Positions 1 to 6,421 of a stretch of DNA of 9,192 bases are shown here, in pieces. The DNA is taken from assembly GCA_903927685.1 (NCBI GenBank), contig CAIYOB010001277.1, positions 1-9,192 of the forward strand, written 5' to 3'. The notes beneath the pieces are model-generated. The model was given only the letters and a program-made list of their open reading frames with translations, had not been told where the DNA came from and searched no databases. Both the position numbers and the translations under genes were made by a program. Each line of letters opens with the position of its first letter. Within the stretch, counting starts at the first letter, position 1. This stretch comes from an uncultured Planctomycetaceae bacterium. Its GTDB lineage: Bacteria; Planctomycetota; Planctomycetia; Pirellulales; Pirellulaceae.

Positions 1-1
1 C

Positions 2-157
2 GACTTGGTCATCATCGGGGCGGAAACCACTCACTTCACCCAGGGGTTGGCGCACAACCTCGCCGAGGGTCGGGACCATCTGCGGCGGATTGCCGAACAG
101 TTCCTGGCCGGCGCCGGGCCGCTGCGTAACCAAGTGCTGGAGAGAATTCATGAGTGA
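2..157 (+). CDS. 3' end of an unidentified gene
   Basis: An open frame runs in from the left edge and ends at TGA 155-157, giving 51 C-terminal residues that begin DLVIIGAETTHF and end LERIHE. I do not recognise the family, and no catalytic motif is visible in this piece. It is soluble and mildly charged, with no membrane segment. It is probably a real gene because its stop overlaps the aldolase start by 8 nt (ATGAGTGA, 150-157), a typical arrangement for translationally coupled genes. It would therefore be co-transcribed with the aldolase and perhaps take part in the same sugar-phosphate or acid-sugar pathway; that role is inferred from position only. Confidence 0.6.
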   Translation, partial: DLVIIGAETTHFTQGLAHNLAEGRDHLRRIAEQFLAGAGPLRNQVLERIHE

Positions 158-908
158 CGTCTTGGAACAATTGATCGGCATGTCCCAGGCGCTGGGCGTG
201 CCCGCGAACGATTACGTGATCCTGGGCGAAGGCAACACGTCCGTGCGCGCGGATGCTGACTCGTTCTGGGTCAAAGCCTCGGGCACCGAACTGGTGCGGG
301 CCAGTCGCGACAGCTTTGTGCGCGTCCGCTTCGCCCCGCTCATGGAAGCGATGGACGGGCCGCCCCTGACGGACGCCGGTGTCAAGCAGTTGCTCAAGGC
401 CGTGACGGTCGAAGGCGCCCGCGCCCCGTCGATCGAGACCTTCTTGCATGCCCTGTGCTTGCAACTGGACGGCATCCAGTTCGTGGGGCATACCCATCCC
501 ACGGCGGCCGTCTCGCTGCTGTGCAGCCAGCGCAGCCGCGAACTGTTCTCCGGGTCGCTGTTTCCCGACCAGGTCGTGCTGCTCGGCCCGGCGCAGGTCT
601 ACATCCCCTACACGGACCCGGGCCTGCCGCTGGCCCTGACCGTCCGCGACCGCGTGCGGCAGTTCGTCGCGGCCCACCAACGCGTTCCCAAGGTCCTGCT
701 GATGGAGAACCACGGCGTGATCGCCTTGGGCAGCACGGCCCAAGAGGTGCTGAACATCACCCAGATGCTGGTCAAGGCCTGCCGCATCGTGAGCGGAACG
801 CTGGCAGGCGGCGGGCCTCGGGTCCTGTCCCACGAGCACGTGGCCCGCATCGACCCGCGGCCCGACGAATTGGCCCGGCGCCGGGGATTCGAGCTGGCGG
901 GCCCATGA
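150..908 (+). CDS. Class II aldolase/adducin family protein
   Basis: This 252-residue protein matches the metal-dependent class II aldolase/epimerase fold (FucA, AraD, MtnB relatives). Such enzymes use Zn or another divalent metal to cleave, epimerise or dehydrate phosphorylated sugars or acid sugars in the cytoplasm. Visible motifs are GEGNTS (26-31) and KASGTEL (42-48), both substrate/phosphate-loop regions, then E96 in PSIETF (candidate catalytic acid), the metal pair H114/H116 in HTHP, and the third metal His H188 in ENHGV. The length is usual for a single-domain member. I chose ATG 150 because GGAGAG (139-144) sits 5 nt upstream, and an earlier in-frame ATG at 90 lies inside the preceding gene. 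The stop overlaps the next start (ATGA, 905-908), so the gene is probably in an operon with the sigma-54 regulator. The exact substrate cannot be read from the sequence. Confidence 0.9.
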   Translation: MSDVLEQLIGMSQALGVPANDYVILGEGNTSVRADADSFWVKASGTELVRASRDSFVRVRFAPLMEAMDGPPLTDAGVKQLLKAVTVEGARAPSIETFLHALCLQLDGIQFVGHTHPTAAVSLLCSQRSRELFSGSLFPDQVVLLGPAQVYIPYTDPGLPLALTVRDRVRQFVAAHQRVPKVLLMENHGVIALGSTAQEVLNITQMLVKACRIVSGTLAGGGPRVLSHEHVARIDPRPDELARRRGFELAGP

Positions 909-2263
909 CCACTGCCAATCCCGACGAATTCCAGGGCGTGATCCTCGACTCGATCAACGACGGAGTGTTCACCGTCGACCGGGACTGGAAGATCACGTCG
1001 TTCAATCGGGCCGCCGAGCGGATCACGGGCGTCAAACGTCAGGAAGCCCTGGGGCGCCCGTGCTGCGAAGTGTTTCGCGCCAGCTTGTGCGAAGCCTCGT
1101 GTGCGTTGCGCGAGACGTTGGCGACGGGCCGCCCGGTGGTCAACAAGGCGGTCTATGTGCTGGGGGTCAAAGGCCAGCGGATTCCGATCAGCATTTCCAC
1201 GGCGGTGTTCAGGGACCGGCGCGGCAACGCGATCGGAGGCGTCGAGACGTTCCGCGATTTGAGCTTAGTCGAAGACCTCCGCAAGGAACTGGAAGGCAAG
1301 CACAGCTTTGCCGATATCGTCGGCCACAGCGCGGCGATGCGGCAGGTGTTCCAGCTGCTGCCGCTGCTGGCCGAGAGCGAGAGCACCGTCTTGATCGAGG
1401 GCGCCAGCGGGACCGGCAAGGAGCTGTTTGCCCGCGCGATCCACTCGCTGTCGCGGCGCAAGGACCAGCCGTTTGTGGCCATCAATTGCGGCGCCTTGCC
1501 CGACACGCTGCTGGAATCGGAGCTGTTCGGGTACAAAGCGGGCGCGTTTACCGACGCGCGGCGGGACAAACCCGGCCGCTTTGCGCTGGCCGACGGCGGG
1601 ACCATCTTCCTGGACGAAATCGGCGATATTTCGCCCGCCATGCAAACCCGGCTGCTGCGGGTGCTCCAGGAACGCGTCTACGAGCCGCTGGGTTCCGTCC
1701 AGACGGTCGCCACGGACGTCCGCGTGCTGGCGGCCACGCACCAGGATCTGGCCGGTCTGGTTCAGGCAGGCAACTTCCGCGAGGATTTGTTCTACCGGAT
1801 TCACGTGGTCCGGCTCCCACTGCCGCGACTCCGCGAGCGCCGCGAAGACATCCCGTTGCTGATCGATCATTTCATCGCCAAGTTCAATCGGCTGCAGGGT
1901 AAGGACGTCGTCGGCGTCGCGGACGAGGTCCTGGCCCGGCTGATGGAGTACGATTTCCCCGGCAACGTCCGCGAGTTGGAGAATGTCATCGAGCACGCCT
2001 TCGTGCTGTGCCGCAGCGGACTGGTCCAACTGGCGCATCTCCCTCCTCATCTGCGCACCTCCAGCGCCGTCGGCACGCTGCCGGAGCTGAGCGGCATGAC
2101 GTTGGCGGCCACGGAGCACTGGCTGATTCGCGACGCGCTCAGCAAGCACCAAGGCAACCGGACCGCGGCGGCCAAGCAACTGGGGATCGACCCCAGCACG
2201 CTGCATCGAAAAATCAAAGCCACGGGGATCGACGTGCCCAGCCCCAAGGGCAGAAAGCAGTAA
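905..2263 (+). CDS. Sigma-54-dependent PAS/AAA+/Fis transcriptional activator
   Basis: This 452-residue enhancer-binding protein would use ATP hydrolysis to open promoters held by RNA polymerase-sigma54. An N-terminal PAS domain (about 8-125) serves as the sensor. It carries a cysteine cluster at C53, C54, C62 and C66, which suggests a metal, Fe-S or redox signal. The AAA+ domain (about 137-365) has Walker A GASGTGKE (166-173), a sigma-54 contact loop GAFTDA (213-218, canonical GAFTGA), Walker B TIFLDE (233-238), the arginine region FREDLFYRI (291-299) and FPGNVRELEN (351-360). The C-terminus is a Fis-type HTH (about 417-437). There is no response-regulator receiver domain, so it is not a classical two-component NtrC protein. 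Its start overlaps the aldolase stop. The candidate -24/-12 promoter and inverted repeat just downstream suggest it drives the NifX-like genes. Similar PAS-Cys activators occur beside NifX/ORP genes in anaerobes (recollection). Confidence 0.93.
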   Translation: MTTANPDEFQGVILDSINDGVFTVDRDWKITSFNRAAERITGVKRQEALGRPCCEVFRASLCEASCALRETLATGRPVVNKAVYVLGVKGQRIPISISTAVFRDRRGNAIGGVETFRDLSLVEDLRKELEGKHSFADIVGHSAAMRQVFQLLPLLAESESTVLIEGASGTGKELFARAIHSLSRRKDQPFVAINCGALPDTLLESELFGYKAGAFTDARRDKPGRFALADGGTIFLDEIGDISPAMQTRLLRVLQERVYEPLGSVQTVATDVRVLAATHQDLAGLVQAGNFREDLFYRIHVVRLPLPRLRERREDIPLLIDHFIAKFNRLQGKDVVGVADEVLARLMEYDFPGNVRELENVIEHAFVLCRSGLVQLAHLPPHLRTSSAVGTLPELSGMTLAATEHWLIRDALSKHQGNRTAAAKQLGIDPSTLHRKIKATGIDVPSPKGRKQ

Positions 2264-2264
2264 C

Positions 2265-2293
2265 GGGTCCGGCAAAACGCCACACTCGGACCC
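2265..2293. repeat. 7-bp inverted repeat, candidate activator site or terminator
   Basis: GGGTCCG (2265-2271) and CGGACCC (2287-2293) are perfect inverted arms separated by 15 nt, beginning 1 nt after the regulator stop. The centre lies about 107 nt upstream of the start site predicted from the -24/-12 element, within the usual range of sigma-54 enhancer sites, and the arms are about two helical turns apart. No T-run follows, so an intrinsic terminator is less likely. The binding role is inference. Confidence 0.45.
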
Positions 2294-2359
2294 CTACGTG
2301 GCTATTGCACTTTGCCAGTCGGCCCCGGCGAACGGCCGGCGCAAGCCTGCCGGTACCTT

Positions 2360-2375
2360 TGGCGCAAAAAGTGCA
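2360..2375 (+). promoter_or_regulatory. Candidate sigma-54 (-24/-12) promoter
   Basis: TGGCGC (2360-2365) and GTGCA (2371-2375) place GG at 2361-2362 and GC at 2373-2374, exactly the 12-nt offset required for sigma-54. Against TGGCACGRNNNTTGCW the clear mismatches are A to G in the -24 box, G to A after it, and the first T of the -12 box. It lies between a sigma-54 activator gene and the NifX-like genes, which raises its prior. Transcription would start near 2386, only about 3 nt before the ATG. Confidence 0.55.
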
Positions 2376-2388
2376 CAGCCTCCGCGGT

Positions 2389-2814
2389 ATGAAGATCGCA
2401 ATTCCCCACTGGCAATCGCGTGTGTCCCCGGTTTGCGACGAAGCTCGGCAGTTCCTGGTCGTCCACATTCGGGACCGGCAGGAGGTCGGTCGGAGCGAGG
2501 TCCAGATGGACCTGCCCGGCACCGACCTGCTTGGCCGCGCGGCCAAGCTGCTCGACCTGGGCGTCCAGACGGTGATCTGCGGGGCCATTTCCAAGGGCTT
2601 CGAGACGGTGCTGGCGGGGGTTGGGATTCAAGTCGTGTCCCAAGTGTGCGGCGAGGTGGAGGACGTCGTCCAGGCGTTTCAAACGGAAACGCTGGAGCAG
2701 GACCGGTTCGCCTTGCCGGGCTGTGGTCGCCGCAAGCGTCGCCGTCAACGGGACGGTAGCTGCCGGCGCGAGTCACAGCTGTTGACAGAAACCAAAACCG
2801 AGGAAGGGTATTGA
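2389..2814 (+). CDS. NifX/NafY-type cofactor-binding domain protein 1
   Basis: This 141-residue protein has the small dinitrogenase Fe-Mo cofactor-biosynthesis fold (NifX, NafY, VnfX, C-terminus of NifB, orange protein ORP). The start MKIAIPHWQSRVSPVCDEAR is characteristic of the family. It is followed by a DLLGRAAKLLDLGVQTVICGAISKG segment (46-70) and the usual final beta/alpha unit, ending near residue 100. These proteins bind or carry metal clusters rather than catalyse. C16 replaces the more usual Phe in this region. The tail (about 106-141) is unusual: it is Arg/Lys-rich, has cysteines C112 and C125 and then acidic residues. Family alignment fixes ATG 2389, although no ribosome site is visible; this fits a nearly leaderless mRNA from the -24/-12 element. 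The second NifX-like gene starts directly after its stop. The absence of nif structural genes in the window argues for an ORP-like or unknown cofactor role. Confidence 0.85.
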   Translation: MKIAIPHWQSRVSPVCDEARQFLVVHIRDRQEVGRSEVQMDLPGTDLLGRAAKLLDLGVQTVICGAISKGFETVLAGVGIQVVSQVCGEVEDVVQAFQTETLEQDRFALPGCGRRKRRRQRDGSCRRESQLLTETKTEEGY

Positions 2815-3174
2815 ATGCTCTTGGCAATTCCGTTGGAAGGCGGCCGATTCAGTGAACACTTTGGCGGCGCCGAGCAGTTTGTGCTGTTCGAGGTCGATCG
2901 GGAGCAGCGGACGGTCACCGAGCACAAACGCCTCCCTGCGCCGCCGCACGAGCCGGGTGTGCTGCCGCGGTGGCTGGTCGAGCAGGGCGCCCGGGTGGTG
3001 ATCGCCGGGGGCATGGGGCCGCGTGCCCAGGCCTTGCTCGCCGAGCAAGGCGTCCAAGTCATCCTGGGCGCGGCGGCCCAGTCTCCGGAACAGCTGGCGC
3101 GGGCTTTCCTGGACGGAGGACTTGCCAGCGCCGGCAACGCATGCGACCATTCCCGCCATTCCTGCGGCCATTGA
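2815..3174 (+). CDS. NifX/NafY-type cofactor-binding domain protein 2
   Basis: This 119-residue second member of the NifX/NafY family starts at the base after the previous stop, with AGGAAGG (2801-2807) 7 nt upstream. Recognisable segments are MLLAIP, the FSEHFGGAEQFVLFEV motif (12-27), HEPGVLPRWL (45-54) and the IAGGMGPRAQALL turn (63-75). The last ten residues form a Cys/His tail with C110, H112, H115, C117 and H119, a plausible metal-binding site (inference). It is clearly diverged from its upstream neighbour, so this is a pair of paralogues rather than a recent duplication; a heterodimer or a donor/acceptor pair is possible. The next reading frame begins 1 nt after its stop. Confidence 0.87.
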   Translation: MLLAIPLEGGRFSEHFGGAEQFVLFEVDREQRTVTEHKRLPAPPHEPGVLPRWLVEQGARVVIAGGMGPRAQALLAEQGVQVILGAAAQSPEQLARAFLDGGLASAGNACDHSRHSCGH

Positions 3175-3175
3175 C

Positions 3176-3381
3176 ATGACGCCTGACAAGATTCGGATTA
3201 CCGTCGTGGTGGAAAACACCGCCCAGGGCCCGGGCGTGCTGGGCGAGCACGGCTTGGCGTACTGGATCGAGCGGGCGGGCCAGCGGGTGCTGCTGGACAC
3301 GGGGCAAGGCACCGTGCTGGCGGCCAACGCGTTCAAACTGGACGCACCTCTGCATCAGGCCGACGCGGTAGTCTTGAGCCA
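3176..3381 (+). pseudogene. Truncated MBL-fold metallo-hydrolase (COG1237 type)
   Basis: The 68 codons from ATG 3176 match the N-terminus of the MBL group related to the dihydropterin/aminobenzene-phosphate synthase family. The matching segments are ITVVVENTAQGPGVLGEHGL, YWIERAGQRVLLDTGQG and ADAVVLS. In intact members VVLS is followed at once by HGHYDHTGG, the metal-binding signature. Here the frame reads LSQSMSRRQ and homology ends at about 3381. The frame stays open to 3670, but that part is antisense to the nuclease gene and has no MBL character. All metal ligands are lost, so the product cannot be a working hydrolase. It sits 1 nt after the second NifX-like gene, so it was the third gene of that operon. 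An assembly join could also explain the break. Confidence 0.8.
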
Positions 3382-3434
3382 AAGCATGTCACGCCGGCAG
3401 TCGCTTCGAGTTTCCCCTGCCCTAGACGGCGCGC

Positions 3435-6206
3435 CTAGCCGAGCTGCTTTTCGAACACCTGGTCCTGGCAGATCGCGGCCAGGTCCTCGGAGAAATCGGG
3501 GGCCGGGTCGGCTGGCGGCCAGAAGTCTTCCTGCCAGATGTGGTTGGCCACCTGGCGGGCGATGTCGTCGGCTTCGTTCAACTGCTCGTCCGTCCACTGG
3601 GCCATACAGAACTCGACCTGGTCCACATCCTTGGGCAACAGCACGTAGCCCAGCTGCACCGCGCCGGTGATCCCCATGCTGCGGGCCAGATGCCGATACA
3701 GGGGCAATTGGAGGTCGATCCACTGGTCGCCCCGCTGGTGCGCCTTTTCCGGCGTCTTGGCGGAATCGGCAGACTTGTAGTCCAGGATCGCCCGCTGGCC
3801 CGTCTGGGAATGGATGTCGATCCGGTCGATGCGTCCCCGCAGGAGCAGGGGCCTGCCTTCGACATCCAAGACGGCATCGGTGTGCTCGCGGCCCTCGCCC
3901 TCGGCGCTTTCAATCCGCCAGCCCGCTGCCGCTCGTTCGGCCTGTTTGTCGGCGAAGCGGTCCAGACGCAGCCGCAGCTGCTCCAGCTGGACCTGGACCG
4001 ACGCCAGCGGGTGGCGGCCGAATTGGTTCGCCGTCGCCTGCTGCAAGAGTTCGCGCAATTGCTGGCGGATTTCCTCCGCGTCCGTCGAGTCCCGCGAGGT
4101 GCCCAGGCCGAACTGCCGCAGCACCTCGTGGACCAGCGAGCCGAACCGTCCGCCGTCCAGTTCCTCGGCGGCATCGTCCGCCGTCTGCAGCTTGAGGACG
4201 CGCCGCAGATAGAAGCGGTACGGACAGGCCAGGTAATCCCGGAACGCGGTCACCGGCAACTCGCGAATCGGCTCCGCCAGCGGTGCCGGTCGGGGCACGA
4301 CGAATCCGGATTCGCTGCGGCCGGCCTGGAGACGGCCAGCCAGCGGCGGCAAGTCATGTCGGGCCGGCGGTTCGGCGAAGAACCGCAAGGCCCGCCGCGG
4401 AATCTCGTCCCGCTCGGTGGCAAACAACAGGCGGCTGGGCGCCAGCGGATCGCCCTGGCTGTCGTGGCGCGCCACGATCAGGTCCAGCTGCCGGTCGCCG
4501 GCGGCCAGCACGCTCAGCGCGTACGCATCGCGCGCGTAACGCCGCGAGTTGTCTTGCAGGCCCAAACGCGTGCGCAGAGCGTTCGGCAGGAAGGCGTCGG
4601 CATTCACCGAGGACGGGAGATAGCCTTCGTTGAAGCTGCACACGACCAGCGCCGCGGCGTCGTCCAGCGGCAGTTCCAGCCAGCCCAGCAACTCGATCGC
4701 AGCCGGATCAAACCGCACCGTCGTCGCCCCCAGTTGCCGCAAGATCAACTGAATGGCCGTCGCCGCGTCGATCGTCGGCATGAGCCGCGCCGGCAGGCTC
4801 TCGACCGCCGCCAGCGCCTGTTGGATCTGCCCGAATACCTCCAGGCAGATCCGCTCCGGCTCTCGCTCGCGATCCCACTCCCGCTCGCCGTACACTTGCC
4901 GCAACAACTCGCGCACCGCTTCGCTCCACTGGCTCCAGGGACGAGCCACGCCGCGGAACGGGGTCAGCAAGGTCTCGACCCGTGCGACTACCTGCCGCAC
5001 CGGCCGGGCTCGTGCGTCGTCGCCCAGCCAGTCGTCGCGCAGCCGGGCCTGCAGGTGTTCGCCGTAGTACTCGTCCAGTCGTTCCAGCCAGCCCGCCGCG
5101 ACCGTCCCGCCGACGATCCAAGCCGACATGTCCGGGTGCCGCACCAAGGCCGCGAATTCCGTGTACCGGTCGCTGCGCAGATATGCCTCGCACGCGGCTA
5201 ACAGCCGGTAGGGCGCCGTTTCCGAACTGGGGCGGCCCACGGCCGGCCGCGCGGCGATCCCACAGTCGTGCAATTGTCGCGACACGTACGGAGTCAGCTG
5301 CTCGTCGGCCAGCCCGATCGTGATCTCGTCGGCTCGGTACCGGCCGTTCCAACCGGCCAGCGTCCGGGCCACCCGGTCGGCGACCTCGGCGGGACCATCG
5401 GCCAGATGGACTCGTTGCGCATCCAGCGGGATGCGGACGCCCTGCCAGGCGTCAGGAATCAGGCAGCCGTCGTCGTCAAATCGCTCGCCCCAATCCTCCG
5501 GCGCGTGGACCAACACGGTGACCCGCGCTGCAACCTGGTCCAGCATTTGGCGGAGTGATTGCGGCATGTCGACCGCCCCCAGTACGATCACATCGCGGTC
5601 GGTCCGGCACTCCTGCTCCCGAATCGCAACCAAGCGGGCCGTCTGCACATCCCACAACTGCAGCGAGTCCAGCAGGGCCAGGTAGGCGGTCTGCAATTCC
5701 CGCAGCGTGGCCCACCGTTCAAATTCGGCAAACGCCTCCAACTCCCGCCCACGCTCCGCCACGTCGCGAAAATCCAGCACGTCCGCCGCCAGTTCCGTGT
5801 GCAATTGTCCCACGGACTGGCCCAAATCGATCCAGCCGACCACGTCGTCGGCCGTCGTCGGGGCGGCGACCACGCACTGCAGCCGCGCGCGGTCCGCGTC
5901 GCGCAACACTCGCCCCCAGGCCAATTGCTGCGCCAAGCTGCTAGCAAAGGGGCGTTGGGCCTGATACAGGTGCTCGGGCAATTGCCCCACCGTCTCGAGG
6001 GTCGGTGGCGACAGCACCAAGCCTCGCAGCTGCGTCTGTTCGACCAGGATCTCCAGTAGACGCCGACCCGCACGCCGCCCGGGCAACACGACAATGACGC
6101 TGCTCATGTCGGCGATCGTCCCACGCTGATACCGTTGGATCAGGTGGTCCGCGGCAGCGGCGAGGGCAGATTGGGCAAAACCGAGAAAATGACGGGCGAG
6201 AGACAT
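3435..6206 (-). CDS. AddB-like PD-(D/E)XK nuclease, orphan
   Basis: This 923-residue protein resembles the AddB/RecB-family nuclease subunits that process DNA double-strand ends with an AddA helicase. The N-terminus FLGFAQSALAAAADHL and VVLPGRRAGRRLL (about 37-50) corresponds to the AddB helicase-like region, but Walker A is degenerate, with no GKT/S. The C-terminal nuclease (about 649-923) shows H693 in GSLVHEVL, D794/D797 in GRIDRID, D809-Y-K811 and the QLPLY box (833-837), a complete RecB-type active site. AddB iron-sulfur enzymes need four Cys; only C661 (CPYRF) and C913 (AAIC) are placed suitably, so the cluster is probably absent. The start at 6206 is chosen because FLG..ALAAAA fits the family better than the internal Met34; no good ribosome site is seen. 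No addA-like helicase follows within the window, and its 3' end abuts the broken MBL. Confidence 0.85.
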   Translation of the reverse strand: MSLARHFLGFAQSALAAAADHLIQRYQRGTIADMSSVIVVLPGRRAGRRLLEILVEQTQLRGLVLSPPTLETVGQLPEHLYQAQRPFASSLAQQLAWGRVLRDADRARLQCVVAAPTTADDVVGWIDLGQSVGQLHTELAADVLDFRDVAERGRELEAFAEFERWATLRELQTAYLALLDSLQLWDVQTARLVAIREQECRTDRDVIVLGAVDMPQSLRQMLDQVAARVTVLVHAPEDWGERFDDDGCLIPDAWQGVRIPLDAQRVHLADGPAEVADRVARTLAGWNGRYRADEITIGLADEQLTPYVSRQLHDCGIAARPAVGRPSSETAPYRLLAACEAYLRSDRYTEFAALVRHPDMSAWIVGGTVAAGWLERLDEYYGEHLQARLRDDWLGDDARARPVRQVVARVETLLTPFRGVARPWSQWSEAVRELLRQVYGEREWDREREPERICLEVFGQIQQALAAVESLPARLMPTIDAATAIQLILRQLGATTVRFDPAAIELLGWLELPLDDAAALVVCSFNEGYLPSSVNADAFLPNALRTRLGLQDNSRRYARDAYALSVLAAGDRQLDLIVARHDSQGDPLAPSRLLFATERDEIPRRALRFFAEPPARHDLPPLAGRLQAGRSESGFVVPRPAPLAEPIRELPVTAFRDYLACPYRFYLRRVLKLQTADDAAEELDGGRFGSLVHEVLRQFGLGTSRDSTDAEEIRQQLRELLQQATANQFGRHPLASVQVQLEQLRLRLDRFADKQAERAAAGWRIESAEGEGREHTDAVLDVEGRPLLLRGRIDRIDIHSQTGQRAILDYKSADSAKTPEKAHQRGDQWIDLQLPLYRHLARSMGITGAVQLGYVLLPKDVDQVEFCMAQWTDEQLNEADDIARQVANHIWQEDFWPPADPAPDFSEDLAAICQDQVFEKQLG

Positions 6207-6290
6207 TTTTTGGAAAGATTGGGAGCAAAATCAGAAAGAATTTCACTGGCAACGCCATCCGTGCGGCGGCGACAGAATCAACTCATGCAC

Positions 6291-6317
6291 CTAACCCCCA
6301 CGGATTCCAGTGGTTAG
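6291..6317. repeat. Inverted repeat upstream of csrA
   Basis: CTAACC (6291-6296) and GGTTAG (6312-6317) are perfect 6-bp arms around a 15-nt spacer, in the divergent region between the nuclease gene and csrA. The centre is about 68 nt upstream of the start site predicted for the sigma-54 element. It could be an activator or repressor site for either gene. The arms are unrelated to those at 2265-2293, although the spacer length is the same. Confidence 0.35.
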
Positions 6318-6345
6318 CGAAACGGCCGGTTCCTTGTTTCCTGTT

Positions 6346-6361
6346 TGGCACATCGTCTGCA
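6346..6361 (+). promoter_or_regulatory. Strong candidate sigma-54 (-24/-12) promoter for csrA
   Basis: TGGCAC (6346-6351) matches the -24 box perfectly, and CTGCA (6357-6361) matches the -12 box except its first base. GG (6347-6348) and GC (6359-6360) are offset by exactly 12 nt. Two further T residues precede the TGGCAC, as is common. The predicted start is near 6372, giving a leader of about 50 nt before csrA ATG 6422. This is a better match than the element at 2360. Confidence 0.7.
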
Positions 6362-6421
6362 TTGGTCTTGACACGTGTGATAAGAAATCAACCGGGACAA
6401 ACGGAAGCAAAGGAGTGTGCC

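Noticed and set aside
2299..2315. TGGC followed by TTTGC as a second -24/-12 element
   Set aside because: The GG and GC are 2 nt too far apart for sigma-54.
3382..3670. Open + strand frame continuing from the MBL fragment
   Set aside because: Most of it is antisense to the 3' end of the nuclease gene, the composition is Arg/Pro-rich shadow sequence, and no MBL motif is present.
6247..6252. - strand TTGCCA as the -35 box of the nuclease gene promoter
   Set aside because: No acceptable -10 box lies 16-18 nt downstream on that strand.
6368..6384. TTGACA plus GATAAG as a sigma-70 promoter for csrA
   Set aside because: The two boxes are only about 5 nt apart; the hexamers cannot pair as -35/-10, although GATAAG alone could be a weak extended -10.
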